Source: Hyphococcus sp. | Lineage (GTDB): Bacteria; Pseudomonadota; Alphaproteobacteria; Caulobacterales; Parvularculaceae | Assembly: GCA_021776295.1 (NCBI GenBank) | Contig: JAJFGE010000013.1 | Coordinates: 32,247-96,246 of the forward strand | Direction: 5' to 3' | DNA: 64,000 nt | In this document: positions 45,206-54,436 of the stretch, piece after piece | Position numbering within the stretch: the first letter of the stretch is position 1 | Layout: every line of letters starts with the position of its first letter | Program-made: the position numbers and the translations under genes | Notes under the pieces: generated by a model | Databases searched by the model: none | Told to the model about the DNA's origin: nothing | The model's input: the letters and a program-made list of their open reading frames with translations, nothing else

Positions 45206-46681
45206 ATGACACAAGTTTCTCGCCGCACGGCGCTCAAATCTTCCGCTGCGATCAGCCTGCTCGCCGGCTTTGGTTGCGGACGCAACGCGCCTTCGACGAC
45301 GGATGAGCTGGCAAGCCTTGACGCTGTTGCGACGGCGCAGGCGATTAAGAGCGGCGATGTGACCGCGCTTGAGGTCGTCAATGCCGCCATCGACCGGGCG
45401 GAAAAAATCAACCCGGCAATCAATGCGATCGTCACGCCTTATTATGAAACCGCGCGGGAGAAAGCCGCCGCCGCGCCGGCGGGCGCCTGGTTCGGCGTTC
45501 CGACCTTTATCAAAGATCTCAATAACGTCATCGGGCAACGCACGACCTTTGGGGCGCGGGCATTTGCGAACTATGTTGCGCCCACACAGTCCGCGCATAT
45601 CGATGCGATCTTTGCAAACGGGCTCGTCAGCCTCGGCAAAAGCGCATCACCGGAATTTGGCCTCACCGCGACAACAGAGCCATTGTTGAGCGGCGCAGTG
45701 CGCAATCCATGGAACACCAATCACTCTGTAGGCGGATCGTCGGGTGGCGCCGCCGCTCTCGTCGCTGCGCGGGTGACGCCTGTCGCGCATGGCTCCGATG
45801 GCGGCGGGTCGATCCGCATTCCAGCGTCGTGCTGCGGTCTTGTCGGCCTCAAACCAACCCGCGCGCGCACGCCGTTCCCCGACGGCGACCCGAACGCGCC
45901 GGTAGTCTTGACTGAACACGGGATTGAAAGCCGCACCGTGCGCGACACCGCCGCCTATCTTGCGATGATGGAAGTTGAAAATGACCTGCCTCCAGTTGGG
46001 CTGGTGGGCGGGCCAGTCACGGCGCGCAAAAAAATTGCCTTCTTCACCAAGGCGCCGACAGGCGTTGCAGTTGATCGCGAAGTTGCCGCTGTGACAGAGG
46101 CTACTGCGAGCAAGCTTGAGGCCCTTGGTCATGAAGTTACGGAAATTGAACCGCCTTTTGATTCTGCGGTGTTGCAGGACTTTGGTATCTACTGGGCGGC
46201 GCGGGTCGCCGGCGTGGTTGCAAACTGGGAACGGGTGAGCGGTCAAAAAGCCAGTTACAATACATTCGAGCCGTTTACCTTCGGCCTCATCGAATTTTAT
46301 GAGGCGCGTCGCAGTTTGCTGGAAACAGCGATCGCGCGATTGATCGCCTTTGAGCGGGATTACCGCGCGGCGTTTTCAGATATCGATCTTCTATTGTCGC
46401 CGGTGTTAGCAACCCCGCCGCCAGAGATTGGCTATTTGTCGACCGCCTACGGGTTTGATTTGATTATGGAGCGCCTCGCTGAATATGTGGCCTTCACCCA
46501 AGTCGTTAATGTCTCCGGTGGGACGGCAATCTCTCTGCCTGTTGGCGTATCAGCAGGCGGTTTGCCAATCGGCGCCCAGCTTGCCGCCGCGCCGGGCAAT
46601 GAAAAAGCGGTTTTGGAAGTCGCCTATGAGCTGGAAGAAGAATTTGCATGGCATACCCGCACGCCGGACCTTCCCTATTGA
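45206..46681 (+). CDS. Exported amidase (amidase-signature family)
   Basis: A 491-residue protein with a twin-arginine-like signal (SRRTALKSSAAISLLAGFGCG); the cysteine at 24 could be lipidated, but the lipobox is imperfect. The Ser-cisSer-Lys triad is seen as K103 (FIKDLNN), S178 (GGSSGGAA) and S202 (GGGSIRIPAS). It hydrolyses an amide, probably in the periplasm; it is not GatA, having a signal sequence and no gatCB partners. ATG 45206 has GGGGA about eight bases upstream. Confidence 0.85.
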   Translation: MTQVSRRTALKSSAAISLLAGFGCGRNAPSTTDELASLDAVATAQAIKSGDVTALEVVNAAIDRAEKINPAINAIVTPYYETAREKAAAAPAGAWFGVPTFIKDLNNVIGQRTTFGARAFANYVAPTQSAHIDAIFANGLVSLGKSASPEFGLTATTEPLLSGAVRNPWNTNHSVGGSSGGAAALVAARVTPVAHGSDGGGSIRIPASCCGLVGLKPTRARTPFPDGDPNAPVVLTEHGIESRTVRDTAAYLAMMEVENDLPPVGLVGGPVTARKKIAFFTKAPTGVAVDREVAAVTEATASKLEALGHEVTEIEPPFDSAVLQDFGIYWAARVAGVVANWERVSGQKASYNTFEPFTFGLIEFYEARRSLLETAIARLIAFERDYRAAFSDIDLLLSPVLATPPPEIGYLSTAYGFDLIMERLAEYVAFTQVVNVSGGTAISLPVGVSAGGLPIGAQLAAAPGNEKAVLEVAYELEEEFAWHTRTPDLPY

Positions 46682-46714
46682 TTGCGGTTCACGCATCGCT
46701 AGATTGGTGAAGCG

Positions 46715-47710
46715 ATGACAGTGTCTATAGCGGAAAATACTGACTGGCGGTTTTGCGTTGCGCCGATGATGGACGGCACTGATCGTCATTGCCGTTATTT
46801 TCACCGGCTGCTGACCAGGCGTGCGCGCCTCTATACCGAAATGATCACCGCAGATGCGATCATTCATGGCGACCGCGATCGCTTGCTTGGGTTTGACGCG
46901 AGCGAGCATGCCGTCGCGTTGCAGCTCGGCGGCGGCGACCCGGCAAAGCTTGGCAATGCCGCAAAGATTGGCGAGGCTTTTGGTTATGACGAGATCAATC
47001 TCAATGTCGGCTGTCCCTCGGGCCGGGTGCAGTCGGGCGCTTTTGGCGCTTGCCTGATGAAACAGCCGGCGCTGGTCGCGCATTGTGTCGGGGCGATGCG
47101 CGATGCGGTCGCTATTCCGGTGACGGTGAAATGTCGTATTGGCGTTGATGATCAGGAGCCGGCGGAGAGCCTGTTCGAATTTATTGATGCGGTCGCGCAA
47201 TCTGGCTACAATATTTTCATCGTCCATGCACGCAAGGCCTGGCTCGACGGTTTGAGCCCAAAAGAAAACCGCACCATCCCGCCGCTTGATTATGCTCTGG
47301 TGCGACGTCTGAAACGCGAGCGGTCGGACCTTACCGTGGTCCTTAACGGCGGACTTGAAACCCTCGCTCAATCTAACCAAGCGCTTGACGGTGTTGACGG
47401 CGTGATGCTCGGGCGCGCCGCCTATGGCACGCCTTATATATTGTCGGATGTGGACCGGGAAATCTTCGGCGACCCGGCGCCGGCGCCGCTGCGCGAGGAT
47501 GTTGTGCGCGCGATGTCGGAATATCTGAAAGCGCAATTTCTGCTGGGCGTCCGGCCGCATTCTATTACCCGCCATATGCTTGGTTTGTTTCACGGCGTGC
47601 CCGGCGCCCGCACCTGGCGGCGGTTTTTGTCTGAAAATGCGCCCGCGGCGCGCGACGATATTTTAGATCGCGCCGCCGACGCCATGCGCAATAGATATGT
47701 GGCGGCATAG
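46715..47710 (+). CDS. dusA: tRNA-dihydrouridine(20/20a) synthase DusA
   Basis: A 331-residue FMN enzyme reducing uridine 20/20a in the tRNA D-loop. It opens FCVAPMMDGTDRHCRYFHR, typical of DusA; the catalytic cysteine is in NVGCPSGRVQSGAFGACLM, and the KCRIGVDD and VHARKAWLDGLSPKEN blocks are characteristic. The C-terminal ITRHMLGLFHGVPGARTWRR is complete. It ends 2 bases before the next start. Confidence 0.94.
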   Translation: MTVSIAENTDWRFCVAPMMDGTDRHCRYFHRLLTRRARLYTEMITADAIIHGDRDRLLGFDASEHAVALQLGGGDPAKLGNAAKIGEAFGYDEINLNVGCPSGRVQSGAFGACLMKQPALVAHCVGAMRDAVAIPVTVKCRIGVDDQEPAESLFEFIDAVAQSGYNIFIVHARKAWLDGLSPKENRTIPPLDYALVRRLKRERSDLTVVLNGGLETLAQSNQALDGVDGVMLGRAAYGTPYILSDVDREIFGDPAPAPLREDVVRAMSEYLKAQFLLGVRPHSITRHMLGLFHGVPGARTWRRFLSENAPAARDDILDRAADAMRNRYVAA

Positions 47711-47712
47711 TT

Positions 47713-48549
47713 TTGGCCCTGATTGATCTCCTCTCCGACCACGCATTTTTAGCTCTCGGCGTTATGCTGGCCGGCATTCTTGCGGGCTTTGCCGGCGGCA
47801 TGTTCGGCATTGGCGGCGGCATCATCACCGTCCCGGTTTTATATGCGGTGTTTCAGTCGCTTGGGGTCGGTGAGGACGCCAGTCTAAAAACTGCTATCGG
47901 CACGTCGCTCAGCGTCATCGTTGTCACATCAATCCGTTCCCTGATGACCCATCACCGCGCCGGCCATGTGGATGGCGAAATGTTGCGCGCCTGGGGCCCC
48001 TGGATTGCGCTTGGTTCGGCCGCCGGCGGCATCCTCGCGCGCTGGGCGCCGGTTGAGCTGTTGACCATCATTTTTGCGGGCGGCGCGATCTATATCGGCT
48101 ATCGGCGGATATTTCCGAAAGACCGAAAGACGGCGCCGGACATAAACCTCACGCATAATCGCCTAAAGATACCGCTCGGCGCCGGGACCGGGCTGTTCTC
48201 CAGCCTGATGGGGCTTGGCGGCGGCGCCGTCGGCGTGTTGGTGATGACGATGGCGGGCCGGCCGATGCATCAGGCGATCGCCACTTCGGCCGGCTTCGGG
48301 ATTGCCGTCGCGGTTCCCGGGGTGATCGGCTTTATGGTTTCCGGCTGGGACGCGTCGGGCCTGCCGCCGGGGTCGCTCGGGTTCGTGAACGCGGCGGCTT
48401 TCGCGGCGATGGCGTCGATGGCGGCGTTCACGGCGCCCATGGGCGCCCGCCTCGCGCATCGGCTCCATGGTGAGTTCCTGTCGAAGATGTTCGGGCTCTA
48501 TGTCTTCCTCGCGGCGGTTGGTCTGGTTTGGGATGTTTTTCACCCCTAG
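47713..48549 (+). CDS. TauE/SafE family sulfite exporter-like membrane protein
   Basis: A 278-residue polytopic protein with about 8 helices in two repeats. The family motif is GFAGGMFGIGGGIITVPVLY in the first half and a degenerate copy, SSLMGLGGGAVGVLVMTM, in the second. Family members export sulfite, sulfoacetate or other organic anions. The start TTG 47713 follows dusA. Its stop codon TAG is the first three bases of a dispersed repeat. Confidence 0.8.
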   Translation: MALIDLLSDHAFLALGVMLAGILAGFAGGMFGIGGGIITVPVLYAVFQSLGVGEDASLKTAIGTSLSVIVVTSIRSLMTHHRAGHVDGEMLRAWGPWIALGSAAGGILARWAPVELLTIIFAGGAIYIGYRRIFPKDRKTAPDINLTHNRLKIPLGAGTGLFSSLMGLGGGAVGVLVMTMAGRPMHQAIATSAGFGIAVAVPGVIGFMVSGWDASGLPPGSLGFVNAAAFAAMASMAAFTAPMGARLAHRLHGEFLSKMFGLYVFLAAVGLVWDVFHP

Positions 48550-48698
48550 GGCGCCGGGCGAAAAAGTGGGAACCGGTTTTTTGCACCCCGACCGCGAAGG
48601 CGGTCAGATTAACATCTGCGCGCCTTCGCGCGCGGGCCGGCGCATAGCAAAGAATCTAGATCATCGGGCGATGCTTATAAATCGCCCGATGATCTAGG
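48547..48698. repeat. Dispersed structured repeat, copy 1
   Basis: It begins TAGGGCGCCGGGCGAAAAAG, followed by an A/T-paired hairpin ending CCGGTTTTTT. GACCGC-GAAG-GCGGTC (48590-48605) and a CGCGC-CTTC-GCGCG hairpin come next. The main stem has an 18-base arm (48655-48672), an 8-base loop and a returning arm (48681-48698), paired at every position except the first. The sequence after it again starts CTAGGGCGCTGGGC, like the element's own left end. Two relatives lie at 52794 and 54437. Confidence 0.85.
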
Positions 48699-48773
48699 GC
48701 GCTGGGCTAAAAATGCTGCAACGCGGAAGATTTTTGTTTCCATCGCGCTCCGGTCCTGATACGATTTTGGAGC

Positions 48774-49766
48774 ATGAAGCAGCGAGTACTGTCGACCATG
48801 GAAACGATTATTTCAGGCGTCGGCAGTTATCTGCCCGAAAATGCCGTCACCAATACTGAACTCGCCAAACGCATCGACACTTCGGATGAATGGATCCGGT
48901 CGCGCAGCGGCATCGGCCAGCGCCATTTCGCCGCCGACGATGAGGCGACATCGGATATGGCGCGCGAGGCGGGGTGGAATGCGCTTGAACAGGCTGGCCT
49001 CAAGCCAACCGATATCGGGCTGATCATAGTGGCGACGGTGACGCCGGATAAAACCTTTCCATCGACAGCCGTTTATGTTCAGCAAAAACTTGGCGTGCCG
49101 CCCTGCATCGCGTTTGATGTGTCGGCGGCCTGCGCCGGCTTCATCTATGCGATGAATATCGCCCATGGCTTCATCACCACGGGCCAAGTGAAACACGCGC
49201 TGATTATTGGCGCAGAGAAGCTGTCGTGTTTTCTCGACTGGGAGGATCGCGCAACTTGCGTTCTGTTTGGCGACGGCGCGGGCGCGGCGATCTTAAGCGG
49301 CGCCGAATCGCGCACGGCGGCGCGGCCGAGGGGCGTTCTGTCAACATACCTCGCAGCGGATGGGCGCCTTGCAAAACATCTTTACGCTGACGGCGGCCCG
49401 TCTACCACCGGCACGGTCGGCCAGGTGCGCATGAATGGCAAGGAAGTCTTCCGCAACGCGGTTCAGGAAATCGCCGGCGCGGTGTTTGAAGTCACTGAGC
49501 GCGCCAAGGTCAGTCGCCATGACATTGACTGGTTCGTGCCGCATCAGGCCAATATCCGCATCATTCATTCCTGCGCCAAGAAGCTGGAGCTGGACGAGAG
49601 CAAGGTCATCGTCACCATCGACAAACACGCCAACACATCCTCGGCGTCCATCCCGCTGGCCCTCGACGTCGGCATTCGCGACGGGCGGATCAAACGCGGC
49701 GATCTGTTGGTGTTCGCCGCTCTTGGCGGAGGCCTCGCCTGGGGCTCGGCGCTGGTGCGGTATTAA
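48774..49766 (+). CDS. fabH: Beta-ketoacyl-ACP synthase III family protein
   Basis: A 330-residue thiolase-fold enzyme. The catalytic cysteine is C120 (DVSAACAGFIYAM), the histidine is in WFVPHQANIRI and the asparagine in KHANTSSASIP. The GDGAGAAIL block is present. This triad marks FabH, which starts fatty-acid synthesis from acetyl-CoA and malonyl-ACP. The start could instead be ATG 48798 (METIISGVGSYLPE), which matches the family better; GGAG lies rather close to 48774. It is not next to plsX, so it may be a second copy with a different primer. Confidence 0.85.
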   Translation: MKQRVLSTMETIISGVGSYLPENAVTNTELAKRIDTSDEWIRSRSGIGQRHFAADDEATSDMAREAGWNALEQAGLKPTDIGLIIVATVTPDKTFPSTAVYVQQKLGVPPCIAFDVSAACAGFIYAMNIAHGFITTGQVKHALIIGAEKLSCFLDWEDRATCVLFGDGAGAAILSGAESRTAARPRGVLSTYLAADGRLAKHLYADGGPSTTGTVGQVRMNGKEVFRNAVQEIAGAVFEVTERAKVSRHDIDWFVPHQANIRIIHSCAKKLELDESKVIVTIDKHANTSSASIPLALDVGIRDGRIKRGDLLVFAALGGGLAWGSALVRY

Positions 49767-49769
49767 GCG

Positions 49770-50645
49770 CTAGCGGCGCGCTGGCTTTCGTAAGAAGTCG
49801 AGCAGTGCAGCGCTCGCTAAGGATAGCGAAGAATTTTTCGACCATATCGCCGATATCGTCGTCTGTGGATTATTGTGAATTGGTTTCATTAAGACTTGAT
49901 CATTGCCTTTTTTCGCTTCCTCAAGAAGCACGCTAACCACGTTCGTTCGTTCGCAGGCAGCCATTAAAAATGCAGGGACGTTTGTTTCCAAGATAACATT
50001 TAATTCGCGCCCACGCGTGGCCGCTATTTTCTCCATATAGTTTCGCAGATAGTAATTGCGGTCAAATATTGCCAATGGCTGATCAATAATATCGTTCCAA
50101 CTCAGCACCCGTTTTCGCGCGAGAGGGTTCGTTTTTGACATGCAAACGCGTGTTGAAGTCTTGAAAAGCGGCGTGCTGAATAATCTTGGGTCTACGTGGT
50201 CCGCGCCAGTGACGCCCAGATCTATCGCCCCTTCATGAAGTTGTTTTTCGACATCAATTCCGCCCATCTGAAGCAGTTTTACGCGTATGCCTTCTTTATC
50301 ACTGATGAAAGATAAAATTGGTTCAGGCAGTATATAAGTTGCGATCATGGCGGGCGCGCCAACGCGAACAATTCCTTGTTTTAATTGCGCCAGCGCGTTC
50401 ATGTCCTGAGACGCAATATTTATTTGCGACAAAATCGACTTTGCATGCTACCAATATATCTTGCCTTCAGCCGTAAGCATTGGCCGTCTATCATTACGGT
50501 CGAACAGTTTGACGCCAAGACTATCTTCAAGCTTGGCGACCGCCGCGCTCACCGCAGGTTGGGTGATATTTAATTTATCGCTCGCGGCGCGAAAGCCCCC
50601 GCTTTCCACGACCGCAACAAAATATTTTAGCTGTTTCACGTCCAT
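49770..50645 (-). pseudogene. LysR-family regulator interrupted by one amber codon
   Basis: The reading frame from ATG 50645 encodes a LysR winged helix (MDVKQLKYFVAVVES, KLNITQPAVSAAVAKLEDSLG, then LFDRNDRRPMLTAEG). TAG at 50450-50448 then interrupts it directly after KIYW, and the same frame continues HAKSILSQINIASQD into a complete effector domain (GIVRVGAPAMIATY) to 49770. The total of 291 codons is normal for the family, and no frame change is needed. Either the gene is freshly inactivated (one C-to-T change from CAG would do), the stop is read through, or it is a sequencing error. It is divergent from the NHL-repeat gene it would have controlled. Confidence 0.8.
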
Positions 50646-50757
50646 GAGCTGCCAATATAGCGATAAATATTATTTATCGAAATCAAAAAAAATACAATTA
50701 GATTTATCACAGGATTGAATTTATAGGAGCCGCTCGTTTTCTTTGGAGTTAGATTTT

Positions 50758-51705
50758 ATGTCGTTTTTTAAAACCTGCGGCGCGCCGCTAGCTTTGGCCC
50801 TATCACTCGTCGCTAGTTCAATGAATCCAGGGTTTGCTAAAGAGCAGGGCGCAACGAAAATTTCGTTGGACCCATCATTTTCCCTCAGCCTGCCGGAGGG
50901 ATGGATTATCCAAGAAGCAGCAGCGATTACGGTTCGTGAAAATGGAAACGTTCTCCTATTTCATCGCGGCGAGCACCAACTCCTTGAATTCAACAAGGAT
51001 GGCTTATTCATCCGCGAAATCGGAGCAGGGTTATTCAAAAAACCACATGGCCTGCGTCTCGATAACGAGGGCAATATTTGGGCGACAGATTCTGAAACGC
51101 ATCTCGTGTTGCGGTTTTCTCCCGCCGGAAATGTGACAATGATTCTGGGGAAGAAAGATTACGCATCTCGAGGCTGGTTTGATCGTGGTTATAATGTGGT
51201 ATTTTTTGACCAACCCCTCGATGTAGGTTTTGACTCCCACAACAATATATATGTTGTGGACAGGGGAAATGAACGGATTGTCAAATTCTCTTCTGACGGC
51301 GACTTTCTGAGCGAATGGGGCGAAAAAGGCGAAGGGCAAGGCGAGTTTGATTTTCCACATTCAATCGTTATTGACAGCGCTGATAAGGTGTTTGTTGCTG
51401 ACCGTGAAAACAAACGCATTCAGATATTTACCGCAAACGGAGCGTTTCTTCAGGAACGGAAAGAGGTTGGCTATCCCTATGTGCTTTTGCTGGATCAAGA
51501 TGAGGGCCTCTGGGTTACTGACGCGAGGGTTGAAAAGATCAGCCATTATTCACCGGGCGGCGAGTTGATCGGCAGCTATCAATCCCGAGGCAAGGACGCC
51601 GGTGAATTCGAATCCGTCCATGGAATTGCTGTGGATGGAGGCAAGCATCTTTATACGTCAGAGATATATAACTGGCGCGTCCAACGGTTTGATGTTTCAG
51701 ACTGA
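50758..51705 (+). CDS. Exported NHL-repeat beta-propeller protein
   Basis: A 315-residue protein with a signal peptide (to about residue 27, SSMNPGFA). Repeated NHL blades follow: FKKPHGLRLDNEGNIWATD, then QPLDVGFDSHNNIYVVDRGN, FDFPHSIVIDSADKVFVADR and SVHGIAVDGGKHLYTSE. The blade sequence resembles peptidyl-alpha-hydroxyglycine lyase and related six-bladed propellers. ATG 50758 has GGAG nine bases upstream. It is divergent from the broken LysR gene and followed by a TauE/SafE gene. The function, enzymatic or binding, is unknown. Confidence 0.8.
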   Translation: MSFFKTCGAPLALALSLVASSMNPGFAKEQGATKISLDPSFSLSLPEGWIIQEAAAITVRENGNVLLFHRGEHQLLEFNKDGLFIREIGAGLFKKPHGLRLDNEGNIWATDSETHLVLRFSPAGNVTMILGKKDYASRGWFDRGYNVVFFDQPLDVGFDSHNNIYVVDRGNERIVKFSSDGDFLSEWGEKGEGQGEFDFPHSIVIDSADKVFVADRENKRIQIFTANGAFLQERKEVGYPYVLLLDQDEGLWVTDARVEKISHYSPGGELIGSYQSRGKDAGEFESVHGIAVDGGKHLYTSEIYNWRVQRFDVSD

Positions 51706-51815
51706 GGACTTTTAAATCACGCATCAAATTCGGATATGGCCGAAACAAGGCCTCGGACATAATGTAAAAACAAGCGGGTTACCGAGGGGTTTGTCTTTCT
51801 CGGCGATGGCGATAA

Positions 51816-52562
51816 GTGAATGGCGTGAGTGATATTATTATCTATGCGTTCGCCGCGTTTCTTATTGCTGGCGTAGTCAAAGGCGTTGTCGGCATCGGCA
51901 TGCCCATGACGGCGATCGGTATTCTCTCCCAAATTGCCGATCCTAGGCTCGCCATCGCTTTGGCGGTCATCCCGATTTTTGTTGCAAATTCCTGGCAGTC
52001 CTATCGTAGCGGAAACGTTGTCCCGACGCTTGTTCGATATCGCTTTTTTGCAATTTCCCTTGGCGTCGCAATCTTTCTCAGCACGCTATTGGTCGCCTAT
52101 ATAAAAACGGACATACTTATTGCCACACTCGGCGCCGTGATCTCGTTGTTCGCGATCACAAACCTCGCTTATACGCCGCCCTTTCTGCCGGAAAAATATG
52201 ATCGAGCGGCTCAGATTACGAGCGGCGTGATCTCTGGATTGTTTGGCGGCCTGACTGCGATTTGGGGTCCGCCAATGGTGATTTATTTATTATCGCGCCG
52301 CATAGAAAAGGATGAATTCATGCGGGTGACCGGCGTGCTGCTTGTCGTCGGTAGCATCCCTTTGATGGCGGGCTATTTCGTTGGCGGAATGCTTGACGGG
52401 CGGACCGCGGTGCTGTCAGCTTTGATGGTGGTTCCGACATTGGCGGGTTTTGCGATTGGCGAGCGATTGCGCGGCAGCTTGAACCCGTCGCTGTTTCGCA
52501 AGGTTCTGCTCGCGGTCTTTTTGTTAATTGGGCTCAATCTGTTAAGGCGCGGCCTGTTTTAA
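51816..52562 (+). CDS. TauE/SafE family membrane protein
   Basis: A 248-residue polytopic protein with about 7-8 helices. The first-half motif is GVVKGVVGIGMPMTAIGIL and the second-half motif GVISGLFGGLTAIWGPPMVIYLL, as in TauE/SafE anion exporters. The start is GTG 51816. It is distinct from the TauE/SafE protein at 47.7 kb. It lies 110 bases after the NHL-repeat gene in the same direction, behind the LysR locus, so the three may form one inducible export unit. Confidence 0.8.
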   Translation: MNGVSDIIIYAFAAFLIAGVVKGVVGIGMPMTAIGILSQIADPRLAIALAVIPIFVANSWQSYRSGNVVPTLVRYRFFAISLGVAIFLSTLLVAYIKTDILIATLGAVISLFAITNLAYTPPFLPEKYDRAAQITSGVISGLFGGLTAIWGPPMVIYLLSRRIEKDEFMRVTGVLLVVGSIPLMAGYFVGGMLDGRTAVLSALMVVPTLAGFAIGERLRGSLNPSLFRKVLLAVFLLIGLNLLRRGLF

Positions 52563-52577
52563 AGGTGAATTTCTGCA

Positions 52578-52796
52578 ATGAGTGAACAAGCTTTGAACAC
52601 ACGCATTGAAAAGCTGGAAGAGCGCGCGGCTTTTCAGGAGGCCGCCATTGAAGAGCTGTCCGATGCGGTTACCGATCAATGGAAGCTGATCGAGGCATTG
52701 AAACGCGACACCCAGCGCCTTGGTGATGAGCTCAAAGAGGTTGAAGGAAACCTCGCGCCGGGCGAGCAGAGCGAGCCGCTGCCGCCGCATTATTAG
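52578..52796 (+). CDS. slyX: SlyX family protein
   Basis: A 72-residue coiled-coil protein. The heptads LNTRIEKLEERAAFQEAAIEEL and the family ending EPLPPHY are clear. The cellular role of SlyX is not established. Its stop codon TAG at 52794 is the first base triplet of dispersed-repeat copy 2. Confidence 0.88.
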   Translation: MSEQALNTRIEKLEERAAFQEAAIEELSDAVTDQWKLIEALKRDTQRLGDELKEVEGNLAPGEQSEPLPPHY

Positions 52797-52898
52797 AGCG
52801 CCGGGCGAAAAAGTGGGAACCGGTTTTTCGCACCAACCGGAGCCCAACTGAGAATCTAGATTATCGGTCGATTTCTGTAAATCGTCCTATAATCTAGA
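52794..52898. repeat. Dispersed structured repeat, copy 2 (internally deleted)
   Basis: It begins TAGAGCGCCGGGCGAAAAAG and keeps the CCGGTTTTT hairpin, but lacks the two small GC hairpins of copies 1 and 3. The main stem is 52855-52872 with 52881-52898 around an 8-base loop; its outer half (TCTAGATTAT / ATAATCTAGA) is perfectly paired and two inner mismatches have arisen. It ends 2 bases before the phosphomannomutase stop, so it fills the gap between two converging genes. Confidence 0.85.
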
Positions 52899-52900
52899 TG

Positions 52901-54400
52901 TTAGATCTTCTGATTATACGCGCCGATTTCGGGGTGCTGTTTAATCACCGCGTCAAGCTCAGTGAACATGGCTTTCATGTTTTCTTCCGAGGTCGGGCTT
53001 TCGACCACCACCACAAGCTCGGGCTTGTTGGAGGAGGCGCGCACTAAGCCCCAGGTGCCGTCTTCGGCGGTGATCCTGACGCCGTTGATGGTCACAACAT
53101 CGCGGATTTTCTGGCCGATGATCTGGCCGCCCGCCGCTTCACGGTCGACAAAGCTTTTGACGATTTTGTCGACGACGCCGTATTTTGTCTCATCCGCGCA
53201 ATGGGGCGACATGGTCGGTGACTGATAGGTTTTAGCCAGCGATTTGCGCATGTCAGAGAGTTTTTTGTCCGGATTGCGGTCGAGCATGTGCAACAACGCA
53301 ATCGCAGCGATCAGACCGTCATCATAGCCGCGGCCGATCGGCTCATTAAAGAAGAAATGCCCGGATTTTTCAAAGCCCGCCAGCGCCCCCATCTCGTGGC
53401 TCTTACGTTTGATATAGGAATGGCCGGTTTTCCAATATTCGGTCCTCGCGCCATTCGCCTGCAATATCGGGTCGGTCACGAACAGCCCGGTTGATTTCAC
53501 ATCAACCACGAATTGCGCGTTTTCATGAAGTGCGGAGAGATCGCGCGCCAGCAGAACGCCGATTTTGTCGGCGAAAATCTCCTCACCCTCATCATCAACA
53601 ACGCCGCAGCGGTCGCCGTCGCCGTCAAAGCCGAGCGCCACATCGGCGCCATGTTCCATCACCGCATCGTGCATGGCGTGCAGCATTTCCATATCTTCCG
53701 GGTTCGGATTATAGCGCGGGAAGGTGTGATCGAGCTCGGCGTCCATGGGCACGACCTCAAGACCAAGCCGCTCCAGTGTTTCCGGCGCAAAGGCGCCGGC
53801 GGTACCATTGCCGCAGGCGGCGATGACTTTCATTTTGCGCTTGAACGATACGCCTTCGACGAGGTCTGCAATATAGCGCTCGCGCAGGCCCTCGACATAT
53901 TTGTAGGCGCCGCCGTCAAACTCTTTGTATTCGCCTTTAAGAACAATTTCCTTCAGCCGGCCCATTTCATCGGGGCCGAAGGTGAGGGGACGCGCGGCGC
54001 CCATTTTAACCCCGGTCCAGCCATTTTCATTGTGACTCGCCGTGACCATGGCGACGCAGTCAATATCAAGATCGAACTGCGCGAAATAGGCGACCGGCGA
54101 CAAAGCGAGGCCAATGTCGTTGACCTCGATCCCGGCGGTCATCAGCCCCACCGTTAGCGCCTGTTTGATGGAAATCGAATAGCTGCGAAAATCATGGCCG
54201 ACGACGATGCGCGGCGGCTTGCCCATTTCGCGGATCAGCGTGCCGAGACCCTGGCCCAGCGCCTGGATGCCGAGCAGGTTGATTTCCTTTTCAAACACCC
54301 AGCGCGCGTCATATTCGCGAAACCCCGTGGGCTTGACCAGCGGGGTCACCTCATAGGCAAGGGTGTTGGATTTTATGTCGGCGCGCGGGCTCGGCAGCAT
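52901..54400 (-). CDS. manB: Phosphomannomutase / phosphoglucomutase
   Basis: A 499-residue alpha-D-phosphohexomutase. The phosphoserine is S122 (TASHNENG), the metal-binding loop is DGDGDRCG (259-266), the sugar loop is GFEKSGHFFFNE and the phosphate-binding loop lies near LVRASSNKPELVV. It interconverts mannose or glucose 6- and 1-phosphates for surface polysaccharide and GDP-mannose synthesis. ATG 54400 is 37 bases from repeat copy 3. Confidence 0.93.
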   Translation of the reverse strand: MLPSPRADIKSNTLAYEVTPLVKPTGFREYDARWVFEKEINLLGIQALGQGLGTLIREMGKPPRIVVGHDFRSYSISIKQALTVGLMTAGIEVNDIGLALSPVAYFAQFDLDIDCVAMVTASHNENGWTGVKMGAARPLTFGPDEMGRLKEIVLKGEYKEFDGGAYKYVEGLRERYIADLVEGVSFKRKMKVIAACGNGTAGAFAPETLERLGLEVVPMDAELDHTFPRYNPNPEDMEMLHAMHDAVMEHGADVALGFDGDGDRCGVVDDEGEEIFADKIGVLLARDLSALHENAQFVVDVKSTGLFVTDPILQANGARTEYWKTGHSYIKRKSHEMGALAGFEKSGHFFFNEPIGRGYDDGLIAAIALLHMLDRNPDKKLSDMRKSLAKTYQSPTMSPHCADETKYGVVDKIVKSFVDREAAGGQIIGQKIRDVVTINGVRITAEDGTWGLVRASSNKPELVVVVESPTSEENMKAMFTELDAVIKQHPEIGAYNQKI

Positions 54401-54436
54401 GTAACTCGTCCTTTGATGTGGAATAGCGGCGCACCA

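Noticed and set aside
49770..50645. Frameshift as the cause of the split LysR gene
   Set aside because: Both halves are in the same frame; only a TAG codon separates them.
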